DNA of 64,000 nt from Prochlorococcus sp. scB243_495K23 (GCA_000635495.1 JFLW01000041.1:95501-159500); one strand, 5' to 3'; positions 15,309 through 23,604 are shown, counted from the stretch's first letter. Translations and numbers: made by a program. The notes: generated by a model not told the origin, from the sequence alone.

Positions 15309-15557
15309 ATGAATTTTATTTTTTCTTTTTTATTAGCATCTGTAATGTGGGTGCAAGTTCCACAATGGGAAGCTGACTGGTCAAAATGTGCTGTAGATGT
15401 TCCCGATTCGTCATGTCACTGGTACGTAGCTGCTCCCGATAATACTTTTGGGGAAGGATTTAATTGGGAAAACGCTCCTTGGTTTGATGCTAATGGATTA
15501 CAGGATGTAGCTAAGATTGAGAAAGAATCTGTAGTAGAAAAACTTCAGAATAACTAA
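15309..15557 (+). CDS. Small secreted Trp-rich protein (82 aa)
   Basis: The N-terminus is signal-like (MNFIFSFLLASVMWVQ). The mature part has two Cys (SKCAVDVPDSSCHWYVA) and many Trp/Asn/Pro (FNWENAPWFDANGLQDV), suggesting a compact folded domain outside the cytoplasm. Not recognised. Confidence 0.58.
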   Translation: MNFIFSFLLASVMWVQVPQWEADWSKCAVDVPDSSCHWYVAAPDNTFGEGFNWENAPWFDANGLQDVAKIEKESVVEKLQNN

Positions 15558-15640
15558 AGTTTCTATTTCATCAATTAACTTTTAAAAGTATTTAAATCTA
15601 GTTGCTTAGTGGTTAACTTTTGATTAATTAAATAATTTTT

Positions 15641-15787
15641 ATGCGTTTCAAAGTAAGTCTCAAAAAAAATGGAAAGGATTTTGATGAAGTTGTTATAGCT
15701 AATAATAAAAAAGAAGCTATGGAAGTAGCTTTAAAAAACAATCCAGAAGCTCAAGCATTAAACTCTGATTGGACATTTAAGATTTAA
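15641..15787 (+). CDS. 48-aa soluble protein of unknown function
   Basis: MRFKVSLKKNGKDFDEVVIA, then NNKKEAMEVALKNNPEAQAL and NSDWTFKI. The alternation suggests a beta-alpha-beta mini-fold. It converges exactly on znuB, whose stop codon begins at the next base. Confidence 0.5.
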   Translation: MRFKVSLKKNGKDFDEVVIANNKKEAMEVALKNNPEAQALNSDWTFKI

Positions 15788-16573
15788 TTATTTGCGAAGC
15801 TTAGGAATTAAAAGAGACGCAACACAAATAACGCTAATTGCAGGTCCAGGCGAAAGATTAAGGACTATAGAGAGAATAAATCCAAGAAGTGAGATACATA
15901 ATCCAAAAAATGAAGACCTCATCATTGCAATTCTTAAACTATGAGCCTTATTTAACCCTAATAAAGTTGGTGTAGAAAGAAGAGCAATTACAAGAATTAC
16001 TCCCACTGCTGACATTGAACTAACAATTACTAATGCCGTTGTAAAACTCAAAGCAAGATTTAATAAAGAAACGTTTATACCACTTGCCGATGCACCTTCT
16101 GGATCTAATCCAACATAAACAACCTTTTCATATCCAAAAGTCATTAAAGTTATAAATACTAAAAATGCAATTATTGTTCTAAGTAAATCTCCAAAATTTG
16201 CTGTCAACAAATCTCCAAATAATACTGCCTCCAAATCGATCCTTATTCCAAGTAAAGGGATTATAAGGACTCCAAAACCAAGCATTCCGGCTAATATTGT
16301 GTTCATTATTGCTTCATAGTTTTCACTCTTTTTATTAGTTAAACTTTCCGCAATTACAGAACCTAAAAGACCACTGATAACCCCACCAATTGAAGGATGA
16401 ATTCCAAGCGCTAAGGCTAAAGCAAGTCCTGGCAAAACGCAGTGAGAGATTAAATTTACTTGAAGTAATCTCCTATGTGTTATTAATACAGTTCCCATAG
16501 CTGGACATAGAATTCCTGAAAAAATAGTTATTATTAAAGGAACAAGCCACCAACTGCTATTAATAAAAGACAT
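15788..16573 (-). CDS. znuB: Zinc ABC transporter permease (ZnuB-type)
   Basis: 261 residues, the normal size for ABC-3 family metal permeases, with seven to eight hydrophobic segments. Family blocks are GILCPAMGTVLITHRRLLQV near the N-terminus, LISHCVLPGLALALALG, and VGLDPEGASASGINV before the transmembrane loop that contacts the ATPase. It imports zinc, or possibly manganese, across the inner membrane with ZnuC and ZnuA. Zinc is favoured by the neighbouring Zur-type regulator and His-rich ZnuA. The ATPase gene lies on the same strand but is separated from it by the regulator on the other strand. Confidence 0.9.
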   Translation of the reverse strand: MSFINSSWWLVPLIITIFSGILCPAMGTVLITHRRLLQVNLISHCVLPGLALALALGIHPSIGGVISGLLGSVIAESLTNKKSENYEAIMNTILAGMLGFGVLIIPLLGIRIDLEAVLFGDLLTANFGDLLRTIIAFLVFITLMTFGYEKVVYVGLDPEGASASGINVSLLNLALSFTTALVIVSSMSAVGVILVIALLSTPTLLGLNKAHSLRIAMMRSSFFGLCISLLGFILSIVLNLSPGPAISVICVASLLIPKLRK

Positions 16574-16590
16574 TAATCTAAGGATTCGGT

Positions 16591-17025
16591 ATGATCAAAA
16601 ATACGGGACAAAAAAAGATTTCGAAAACAATGGTAACTAAGACTGACATTACCAAAAGACAAGAACAACTTCTTGAAGAACTTAATAAATGTGATGATGA
16701 ACTGAGCGGTCAAGAGTTGCATAGACAATTGATTGAAAGCGGAAAAGCTATGGGACTGACAACTGTTTACAGGAATCTTCAAGTTCTTATAAAGCATGGT
16801 TTAATACGTTCTAGACATCTCCCAACAGGAGAGGTTCTTTACACTCCCGTAGACAGAGACATTCATCATTTGACTTGTGTTCAATGTGGTGAGACATCAA
16901 AAATGGAAGGGTGCCCTGTAAAAGATATTCATACACCCAAAACAAATACAAAGAAATTCCAATTGTTGTTTCATACCCTGGAGTATTTTGGACTTTGCCA
17001 GAACTGCTATCAAGCACAAAGTTAA
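16591..17025 (+). CDS. zur: Fur-family zinc regulator (Zur-type)
   Basis: 144 residues from ATG 16591; ATG 16630 (MVTKTDITKRQEQ) would give 131 and may be the true start. The winged helix includes GLTTVYRNLQVLIKHGLI. DRDIHHLTCVQCG provides metal-binding His plus C96 and C99, and LCQNCYQ supplies C136 and C139, the structural zinc site of the Fur superfamily. Location inside the znu genes argues for Zur rather than iron-sensing Fur. It lies 17 bases from znuB (divergent) and 14 from znuC (convergent). Confidence 0.88.
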   Translation: MIKNTGQKKISKTMVTKTDITKRQEQLLEELNKCDDELSGQELHRQLIESGKAMGLTTVYRNLQVLIKHGLIRSRHLPTGEVLYTPVDRDIHHLTCVQCGETSKMEGCPVKDIHTPKTNTKKFQLLFHTLEYFGLCQNCYQAQS

Positions 17026-17039
17026 AACTAAATATTTTT

Positions 17040-17810
17040 TTAATCACAACAACTATTATCCTCAATTGAGCTGATATTTATATCCTCTAATTTATCTTTT
17101 ATAGAATCAGGACTTCCAGAGGCCAATACAGCTTTATCCAAAACAATAACTTGATCATAACTATTTAACGAAGTGCCCCAATCATGACTGCTTACCATTA
17201 AAGAAAGACCAGCATCAGCAAGTTGACGAACAATTTTTAGAAAATCCTCCTTTGCAGGTGGATCTAAAGCTGCACAAGGTTCATCAAGAAGGTAAATTTT
17301 TGCTGGAGACATTAATGTTTTGGCTAATAAAGCTCTTTGTTGTTGTCCACCAGATAAAGAATCAAGCCTTCTGTTAGCAATATTTGCAATGCCGACTCTT
17401 TGCATTGTGGCCTCTAATTCACAGCATTTATTAATCCATGCATTAGGGTTGGCAAGAAGAGCTTTTATTTGAAAAGGACTACTACTTTTTGACTTTGAGT
17501 ATTTTATTTGTCCTAATGAAACTAGTTTTTCTACAGTTATTGGAAATTTCCAATTCATAGAGCTTCTTTGTGGCATAAGTGAGACTTGAGATCTTTGTCT
17601 AATTAACTTCTCCCCGTCAATTGTTATCTGGCCATTATCCGGAATACATTGTCCCTGCAATATTCTTAAAAGAGTAGATTTGCCAGCTCCGTTTGGACCA
17701 ACTAGCGCTGTAAGAGTACCAGGTTTAATCTCAACCGATACCTTACTTAAAACTGGCTTACTTTTTTTTGTGTATGAATAGGTTAAATTTTCAGCGACTA
17801 AAGTAGCCAT
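17040..17810 (-). CDS. znuC: Zinc ABC transporter ATP-binding protein (ZnuC-type)
   Basis: 256 residues. Walker A GPNGAGKST is at 38-46, the ABC signature LSGGQQQR at 152-159 and Walker B IYLLDEP at 172-178 (catalytic Glu 177), with the switch His in SSHDWG. It powers ZnuB. The reading frame starts 135 bases from znuA, which is divergent, so both could share the Zur-type operator between them. The C-terminus ends SIEDNSCCD, a Cys pair that might bind metal. Confidence 0.92.
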   Translation of the reverse strand: MATLVAENLTYSYTKKSKPVLSKVSVEIKPGTLTALVGPNGAGKSTLLRILQGQCIPDNGQITIDGEKLIRQRSQVSLMPQRSSMNWKFPITVEKLVSLGQIKYSKSKSSSPFQIKALLANPNAWINKCCELEATMQRVGIANIANRRLDSLSGGQQQRALLAKTLMSPAKIYLLDEPCAALDPPAKEDFLKIVRQLADAGLSLMVSSHDWGTSLNSYDQVIVLDKAVLASGSPDSIKDKLEDINISSIEDNSCCD

Positions 17811-17908
17811 TAATTAATCTTTAAAAAAGTCACTTTATAAGCTTACCAATAATACAAGTTTCATATTATTTTCATAACATTTGATACCTTTACTTGCTTT
17901 GAATAATG

Positions 17909-17925
17909 AAAATGATTATCATTTT
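17909..17925. promoter_or_regulatory. Zur/Fur-box-like palindrome
   Basis: AAAATGATTATCATTTT is a perfect 17-base inverted repeat around one central T. It is the form of operator bound by Fur-superfamily regulators. It lies in the znuC-znuA divergent interval, 20 bases upstream of the znuA ATG, suggesting zinc-dependent repression by the Zur encoded next door. Confidence 0.75.
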
Positions 17926-17945
17926 TAAGTATTTAATAATTTTTT

Positions 17946-19454
17946 ATGTCAATTTTGAAAAGACTTTTAACAAATAAAACAAGTTCAACTAATTCAATTA
18001 TCAAAAATTCCGTGATAGCAGGAACAATAATATTTTCTGGTTTTGGGCAGGATGTTTTGGCTAAGGGAAAGTCATACGTAGCAGTAGAACCACTAGTTTG
18101 TGATTTAGTTAAATCAATTGCATTACCTTCTGACGAAGTTACATGCTTAGTAGATAGAAAGCAGGATGTTCATGACTTTAAGATCAATCCAAGACAAGCT
18201 CAATTACTTAATAACGCCGATAAAGTATTCACTCTTGGTAAAGAAATGACTCCAAGTATGAGAAATTGGGAAAGCAAAAAGCAAACAGTTGTTATAGGTG
18301 TTAGCGCAATAAATGTAGATGACCACTCTGATCATGCGGGACATGATGATCACGCTGAACATTCAGCTAAGGTAGATGACCACTCAGATCATGGAGGTCA
18401 TGACGATCACTCAGATCATGGTGGACATGATGACCACGCTGAAGGAGCTTTCGAATGGGCAGGTAAATTCCAGTTATCTAAAGGATCCTACAAATGGTCA
18501 TTCGCAAAAGTTGATGGCGAATATGCAGATCCTGCAATGAAAATGGTAATTCTAAAATCTAATGACATAGAGGGATCGGAAGATTTAGCTAAAGAATTAT
18601 TAGGATCTAGATTCTCATTAAGGAGAAATAATAATGGGACTCTTACAGCAAGTGATAAAGCTTTTGTGCTTAACTTCGATCAACGAAAAGAAAGCACAGT
18701 TTTCAACGTGGAAATTAAAGAAGATGGTCAGTACACATTTTTTACTGAACACATGCCTTTTGAGTTTGAGGCAAATGAGCACTTTTTTAAAGACGCATTG
18801 AATAGTGATGTAGAGCCAATAGCACAAGTACCAGATGAAGGAGAGGGGCATCATCATCATGACCATGGAGGACTAGATCCTCATGTCTGGCATGATCCTC
18901 ATAACATTATAAAAATGGGAAATGTTATAAACGAAAGTTTAAAGAAGGATGCTTCTAAGAGAAGCATAAGAAAGCAAATTAATGAAAGATTTGAAAAGGC
19001 AGATTCTATCTTGGAAGACTTGGATAGTTGGATCGTCGAACAAGTAGGCTCCATTCCTGAGGAGAACAGAGTAATTGTGTCTAAACACAAGGCGATGGAA
19101 TACTACGGTGATGCTTTTGGTTTTGAAACCATTAGTTTACTTGACTTTCTTGGAGACTCCTCAAGCTTAAGACCGGAAAATATAAAGTCTGTACTTAAAG
19201 AACTTGAAGAAGATAATGTTTTGGCTCTTTTCCCAGAGCAAAAACCTGCTTCCAAACTGTTAAGAAATCTAAGCAGACAAAGTTCTATTCCTATTTCTCC
19301 TGATCAAATATTTGTTGATGGATTGATGATGGATGGTAATACTGTTTCAGTAGCTGTACACAACACTTGTACAATTGTTGATTCATTAGGTGGAAGCTGC
19401 GATAAAGAATCTGGCTCCAATCTTGAGTCTGAATGGTACAAACTTTCAGATTAA
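17946..19454 (+). CDS. znuA: Zinc-binding ABC transporter protein with inserted domain (ZnuA)
   Basis: 502 residues, much longer than the usual ~300 of ZnuA. After a signal-like N-terminus (to about residue 39) come the metal-site stretch DVHDFKINPRQ (H76), a His/Asp-rich loop at 125-164 and an inserted domain at about 168-290 starting FEWAGKF. HHHHDH near 302-307 and DPHVWHDPHN (H313, H316) follow, then VSKHKAMEYYGDAFG and the final-Asp region FVDGLMM. The His-rich loops are typical of zinc rather than manganese binding proteins. The inserted domain resembles one in the next gene. Location is periplasmic. Confidence 0.9.
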   Translation: MSILKRLLTNKTSSTNSIIKNSVIAGTIIFSGFGQDVLAKGKSYVAVEPLVCDLVKSIALPSDEVTCLVDRKQDVHDFKINPRQAQLLNNADKVFTLGKEMTPSMRNWESKKQTVVIGVSAINVDDHSDHAGHDDHAEHSAKVDDHSDHGGHDDHSDHGGHDDHAEGAFEWAGKFQLSKGSYKWSFAKVDGEYADPAMKMVILKSNDIEGSEDLAKELLGSRFSLRRNNNGTLTASDKAFVLNFDQRKESTVFNVEIKEDGQYTFFTEHMPFEFEANEHFFKDALNSDVEPIAQVPDEGEGHHHHDHGGLDPHVWHDPHNIIKMGNVINESLKKDASKRSIRKQINERFEKADSILEDLDSWIVEQVGSIPEENRVIVSKHKAMEYYGDAFGFETISLLDFLGDSSSLRPENIKSVLKELEEDNVLALFPEQKPASKLLRNLSRQSSIPISPDQIFVDGLMMDGNTVSVAVHNTCTIVDSLGGSCDKESGSNLESEWYKLSD

Positions 19455-19531
19455 ATTTTTCTAATAAAAACGGTTTTCATTTCTTATTATTACTATTATT
19501 AAACTATTGTTTATTTAGTAAAAATCAGTAA

Positions 19532-20881
19532 ATGAGCATCAAAGATAAAGTTCCCGTTACTATTCTCACTGGATTTTTAGGTTCAGGGAAGACTACTTTG
19601 CTTAATAGAATATTGAGTGAAGAGCACGGGAAAAGAATAGCAGTAATTGAAAATGAATACGGTGAAGTGGGTATAGATCAAGGGCTCGTAATTAATGCCG
19701 ATGAAGAAGTGTTTGAGATGTCAAACGGGTGCATTTGTTGTACTGTTCGCGGCGATTTAATAAGAGTCCTTGGCAACCTTATGAAAAGAAGAGATAAGTT
19801 TGACTATGTTTTAGTAGAAACGACAGGATTAGCAGATCCAGGTCCAGTTGCTCAGACATTTTTCATGGATGAAGAGATTAGTTCTGAATTCACTCTTGAT
19901 GGAATTGTGACTTTAGTTGATGCTGCCCACATTGATCAACAGTTAGGCAGAAGTGATGAAAGTTCAGAACAAGTGGCATTTGCAGATGTTCTTGTCCTTA
20001 ATAAAACTGATTTAGTCTCTGATGATGCACTAAATACTCTTGAATCGAGATTGAGAGATATGAACCGAATGACCCGAATTATTAGAGCCGAGAATGCCAA
20101 AGTACCAATTGAAACAGTCTTAAATCTAAGTGCATTTGATCTTGATCAGATCCTTAAACGCAGGCCAACATTCCTTGAACCAGAATATCCTTTTGAATGG
20201 ACAGGTGTTTACGATCTTGATGCAGGTAAATATGAATTAATGCTAGAAGAAGGACCCGATCCAGAAATGTCCTTAGTAGCCCTCGCTAACCAAGGAGAGA
20301 GTGAAGAGGAACTTAAAGATGGTGCTGAATCCTCCGTGAGACTTTATGCAGAAAAAGCTAATAGTTTAGATCCTGGAAATACCATCCCATATGGAGAACA
20401 TATAAATCTCAAATTGGAGGATAAAGGAAATAAATCATTCATCCTGAACATAGAAAAACCAACAAAAATAGGTTTGTTTACACAGCACACTGCTGAAGAA
20501 TTCAATATGAAAGTCATTAAAAGTGACGAAAATAAAGAGATTCCATTTAATACTGAAAGATTCTGGCAAGCAGAGCACGAACATGATGATGAAGTAAGCT
20601 CAATTGCTATAGAGCGTTTTGGAGATGTTGACCCAGAAAAACTAAATACTTGGATGGGAAGACTTCTATCAGAAAAAGGAGTGGATATATTCAGAACTAA
20701 AGGTTTCATAAGTTACTCAGGTAACCCAAGGCGAATAGTTTTCCAGGGAGTTCACATGTTATTTACTGCACAACCTGATAAAGAATGGGGTAACGAACCT
20801 CGTAGAAATCAACTTGTTTTTATCGGTAGAAATTTAAATGAGAAAGAAATGCAAGAAGGCTTTGATAAATGCCTGATATAG
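19532..20881 (+). CDS. CobW/ZNG-like metal GTPase with inserted domain
   Basis: 449 residues. P-loop GFLGSGKTT is at 14-22, the metal motif GCICC holds C67, C69 and C70, and NKTD at 157-160 is the guanine-binding motif. The CobW C-terminal domain (residues ~360-449) has ISYSGNPRRIVFQGVHML. Residues ~220-345 form an insert beginning FEWTGVYDLDAGKY. COG0523 proteins deliver metals, often zinc under limitation, to client proteins. Placement after znuA and near zur supports a zinc chaperone (ZNG-like) over a cobalamin role. The cytosolic insert is shared with ZnuA. Confidence 0.88.
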   Translation: MSIKDKVPVTILTGFLGSGKTTLLNRILSEEHGKRIAVIENEYGEVGIDQGLVINADEEVFEMSNGCICCTVRGDLIRVLGNLMKRRDKFDYVLVETTGLADPGPVAQTFFMDEEISSEFTLDGIVTLVDAAHIDQQLGRSDESSEQVAFADVLVLNKTDLVSDDALNTLESRLRDMNRMTRIIRAENAKVPIETVLNLSAFDLDQILKRRPTFLEPEYPFEWTGVYDLDAGKYELMLEEGPDPEMSLVALANQGESEEELKDGAESSVRLYAEKANSLDPGNTIPYGEHINLKLEDKGNKSFILNIEKPTKIGLFTQHTAEEFNMKVIKSDENKEIPFNTERFWQAEHEHDDEVSSIAIERFGDVDPEKLNTWMGRLLSEKGVDIFRTKGFISYSGNPRRIVFQGVHMLFTAQPDKEWGNEPRRNQLVFIGRNLNEKEMQEGFDKCLI

Positions 20882-21942
20882 AACCATTTAGCCCAAGAGG
20901 CATGTTCCATGAAGGATGGACTGCTGAAGTTAACGATTACGCCATAGCATGTGGCTGGGCTCTTAAAGGAAAACAATTTATTGTTGGCGACGTAGCAGGA
21001 GGTCTTTTTTCGTTCGAAGGAGATACTGGAAAAATTATTTGGAAAAAAGAAAATACTCACTCTGGTGGTCTACTAGCAATGGCAATTCATCCAGAGGGTG
21101 AAATTTTTGCAACATCAGGTCAGGATGGAAATGTTCAAATTTGTAATTGCCATGAAGGTAAAGTTATTAAAACACTTGATCTTGGCAAAGGTTGGGTAGA
21201 ACACCTCAAGTGGTCTAATGACGGTTTATTTCTAGCGATAGCTTCCTCAAAAAAAGTATATGTTTTTAATGAAATTGGTGAAGAGAAATGGATCTCAGAA
21301 GACCATCCAAGCACAGTAAGTGCAATAACGTGGTCAAATAAAAATGAGCTAGCAACTGCTTGCTATGGAAGAGTGACATTCTTTGACATAGTTAATAATA
21401 AAACGAATCAAAAACTCGAATGGCAAGGATCATTGGTATCTATGGAATTAAGCCCTGATGGAGATATAGTCGCCTGTGGGAGTCAAGACAATTCAGTTCA
21501 TTTTTGGAGAAGATCAACAGGAATGGATGCTGAAATGACTGGATACCCTGGTAAACCAAGTCATCTTTCTTTTGATGACAGCGGAAAATTATTAGCAACT
21601 AGTGGCAGTGAAAGAATTACAGTTTGGAGCTTTATAGGAAATGGGCCAGAGGGCACTATGCCAGGAGAGCTATGTCACCATACAGAACCCATTTCGAGCC
21701 TAGCCTTTTCAAATAAAGGTATGCTTGTAGCCTCAGGATCTAGGGATGGTTCTGTTGTCGCAAGTTTTCTCAAAAATGACGGTAATGGTGATCCCGTTGG
21801 GGCTGCATTCGCAGGAGATTTAGTAGGGGCAATATCTTGGAGACCTGATGATTGTGCACTTGCAGCAGTCAATGCAAAAGGTGTTGTAAATGTATGGAAA
21901 TTTAAAGTTCGTACTAACCTTTTTTCAAAGGGATTTAAGTAA
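20869..21942 (+). CDS. WD40-repeat protein
   Basis: 357 residues made of about seven WD40 blades, for example AIHPEGEIFATSGQDGNVQI, MELSPDGDIVACGSQDNSVH followed by FW, and LAFSNKGMLVASGSRDGSVV. The repeats predict a single beta-propeller acting as a protein-binding platform in the cytosol. Its ATG overlaps the last 13 bases of the GTPase gene, so the two are translationally coupled. It therefore probably belongs to the zinc response, perhaps as partner or client of the GTPase; this is inference. Confidence 0.85.
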   Translation: MPDIEPFSPRGMFHEGWTAEVNDYAIACGWALKGKQFIVGDVAGGLFSFEGDTGKIIWKKENTHSGGLLAMAIHPEGEIFATSGQDGNVQICNCHEGKVIKTLDLGKGWVEHLKWSNDGLFLAIASSKKVYVFNEIGEEKWISEDHPSTVSAITWSNKNELATACYGRVTFFDIVNNKTNQKLEWQGSLVSMELSPDGDIVACGSQDNSVHFWRRSTGMDAEMTGYPGKPSHLSFDDSGKLLATSGSERITVWSFIGNGPEGTMPGELCHHTEPISSLAFSNKGMLVASGSRDGSVVASFLKNDGNGDPVGAAFAGDLVGAISWRPDDCALAAVNAKGVVNVWKFKVRTNLFSKGFK

Positions 21943-21960
21943 AAAGTAAAAATTTATTAA

Positions 21961-22116
21961 TTACCAATAGTTAGCTTTTAAATGTCTTTCCATACATATA
22001 ACCTCACAGTCATTATCTATCCCTTTTGGGTGAATATCGCAATATGAAAGACATTGAAAATATTCGTCTATGGGATTAGATTTATCAGTTTTACTAACTT
22101 CTTTCGAATGATTCAT
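21961..22116 (-). CDS. 51-aa Cys-rich small protein
   Basis: Begins MNHSKEVSKTDKSNPIDEYF and continues QCLSYCDIHPKGIDNDC, then EVICMERHLKANYW. Four Cys and His residues (QCLSYC, NDCEVIC) could bind metal. It sits at the end of the zinc cluster but on the opposite strand, so a zinc link is only suggested. No family named. Confidence 0.58.
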   Translation of the reverse strand: MNHSKEVSKTDKSNPIDEYFQCLSYCDIHPKGIDNDCEVICMERHLKANYW

Positions 22117-22675
22117 AAAAGATTTCCTCAATTATTTAAAATTAAGATAGACGAATTAAATATCAAAGGAAATAAGCAAAACTTACTAAAAATATCTCAA
22201 AAAAATTAGAACGATTGATTGCTACTCTCGGACATTTTTAATTAAAAAGCAATGCGTATAAAAACGGATTGTCTTTAGAGAAATATTTTCCTAATTTTAT
22301 ATTGTTGAGTTCTAGGAGGTCTTTCAAAATGATCGATAGCCTGCCTGAAATTTCGGAATAAACCGAACTAATTTAATTAACTGCTCCAATTATTTTTTAT
22401 TAATGTCTAAGCTTCCTTCTTCTGCATCGTTTAGGTGCCCTTTAAGAAACAAGCTTAATTCTAGAGTTTTTGCCCCAGTTAAAGACAATTAGTTAATTTT
22501 GGTGAGCATTAGCTTAATAGAAGTTAGCAACAAGGATCCATGATTTAGGTGCGTTATTAACTTCAGTAAAAAATATAAGTAAGAGATAAAAGAGGGCTTA
22601 AATGAGCCCTCTTTTTTTATTAAGATGACTTTCTTCCAGTTTTATAGATAATGATTAAAACAATAAAATTTAAAA
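22117..22675. other. Gene-poor interval with leader-peptide-like ORF and possible RNA
   Basis: A 560-base stretch without an ORF above 30 codons. It contains AGGAGG (22314-22319), a strong ribosome-binding site 9 bases before an 11-codon ORF (22329-22361). A 29-residue ORF follows (22403-22492; MSKLPSSASFRCPLRNKLNS...). A small TTCGG/CCGAA hairpin overlaps the end of the first. The stretch ends in a strong terminator (22591-22618). Together these suggest a plus-strand transcript, possibly a small RNA or leader peptide, but no known RNA family is recognised. Confidence 0.45.
22591..22618 (+). terminator. Rho-independent terminator
   Basis: An 8-bp perfect stem (AGAGGGCT / AGCCCTCT) with a 6-base loop, followed by six or more T. 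The strongest terminator in the window. It has no obvious long gene directly upstream on the plus strand, so it should end the transcript from the gene-poor interval. Confidence 0.8.
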
Positions 22676-22951
22676 ATGGTTCGATATTATTGCCCATATT
22701 GCAATCCTAAATATCAATTTCAAAAACAATCTTCAAAAGGTACTTTAATTTGTGGCTTGTGCGGAGAGGAACTTATAAAAAAACCACTTATTAGGTTGAA
22801 CCAGATAATTGCTTTAGTTGCAGCGTCAACATTACTTCTACCATTGATATATACTTTTATTTTTTTAATTAAAAATCAAATAAATCCTCCTAATAAAAAT
22901 TATCAAGCAAATAGTACTTTAATGATAATTACCAAAGAAACACTTTCATAA
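22676..22951 (+). CDS. Zinc-ribbon plus membrane-helix protein
   Basis: 91 residues. The N-terminus has CPYCNPKYQFQ and CGLCGEEL, a two-CxxC zinc ribbon (C6, C9, C26, C29). A membrane helix follows at about 43-67 (IIALVAASTLLLPLIYTFIF). A zinc-binding, membrane-tethered regulator or adaptor is plausible. No specific family recognised. Confidence 0.65.
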   Translation: MVRYYCPYCNPKYQFQKQSSKGTLICGLCGEELIKKPLIRLNQIIALVAASTLLLPLIYTFIFLIKNQINPPNKNYQANSTLMIITKETLS

Positions 22952-22974
22952 AACAATTTAAAAAATCTTGAAGG

Positions 22975-23208
22975 TCAACCTCTACATAGTGATTTATTTA
23001 AACAAGAATTTTTACTCTCAATATTTATTTGATCATCAATATTTTTTAATTTGTTTTTATTACTTATTACTTTAACTTTTTGGCCGCAATGTTCTTTGCA
23101 ACCACCATTAAATAAATTATGTGCATACAAATTAGAAATATTCGTAAGTAATAAAAGAAAAATTATTTTATAAATTTGATAAAAATAAGACTTAATTTTT
23201 AATATCAT
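22975..23208 (-). CDS. Small secreted Cys-rich protein
   Basis: 77 residues. The signal peptide covers about 1-29 (IYKIIFLLLLTNISNLYA-HN). The mature part is short, with four Cys (GGCKEHCG, SCLNKSLCRG), so disulfide-bonded or metal-binding. Function unknown. Exported. Confidence 0.55.
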   Translation of the reverse strand: MILKIKSYFYQIYKIIFLLLLTNISNLYAHNLFNGGCKEHCGQKVKVISNKNKLKNIDDQINIESKNSCLNKSLCRG

Positions 23209-23239
23209 TTTCTCTGAATTAGTAAGTAAATAATATCAG

Positions 23240-23476
23240 TTAATTCCAAGGAGTGTTTATAAGACCCCAGATATCGAAGAAGAAAAATAAAACTGCAATA
23301 ACAACAAGATCCCATGCTCTTTCCCTAAAAGCCCAAGGGGCAATAAAAACTTCCCCAAGTCCGTGAAGTGCCGCCCCTACTGGTAGATGATCAAGAACCA
23401 GCAAACTATGAGAGAGGATAAAAAGAAAGCTTGCGAAATATCTAAAAAAAACAAATTGCCAATTACTAGAACTCAT
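23240..23476 (-). CDS. Small polytopic membrane protein
   Basis: 78 residues, two or three hydrophobic segments (VFFRYFASFLFILSHSLLVL and WDLVVIAVLFFFFDIWGLI), with conserved-looking loops HLPVGAALHGLGE and RERAW. No signal. Unknown function. The balanced loops and Trp-rich ends look like a real membrane protein. Confidence 0.6.
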   Translation of the reverse strand: MSSSNWQFVFFRYFASFLFILSHSLLVLDHLPVGAALHGLGEVFIAPWAFRERAWDLVVIAVLFFFFDIWGLINTPWN

Positions 23477-23604
23477 GCTTTTTAGATTTTTAAGAAATAT
23501 ACTTCAATGATCAAAATAATGATATAGATCGAGTCAAGAGATATTATTTTTGGTAGCCATAAATACGAATAAAGATATAAAGCTAAAGTAAAAGTTACTA
23601 AACG

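Noticed and set aside
18320..18450. Direct DNA repeats of GATCA(C/T)GG-type units
   Set aside because: They encode the His/Asp-rich metal loop of ZnuA and are in frame; not a CRISPR or mobile repeat.
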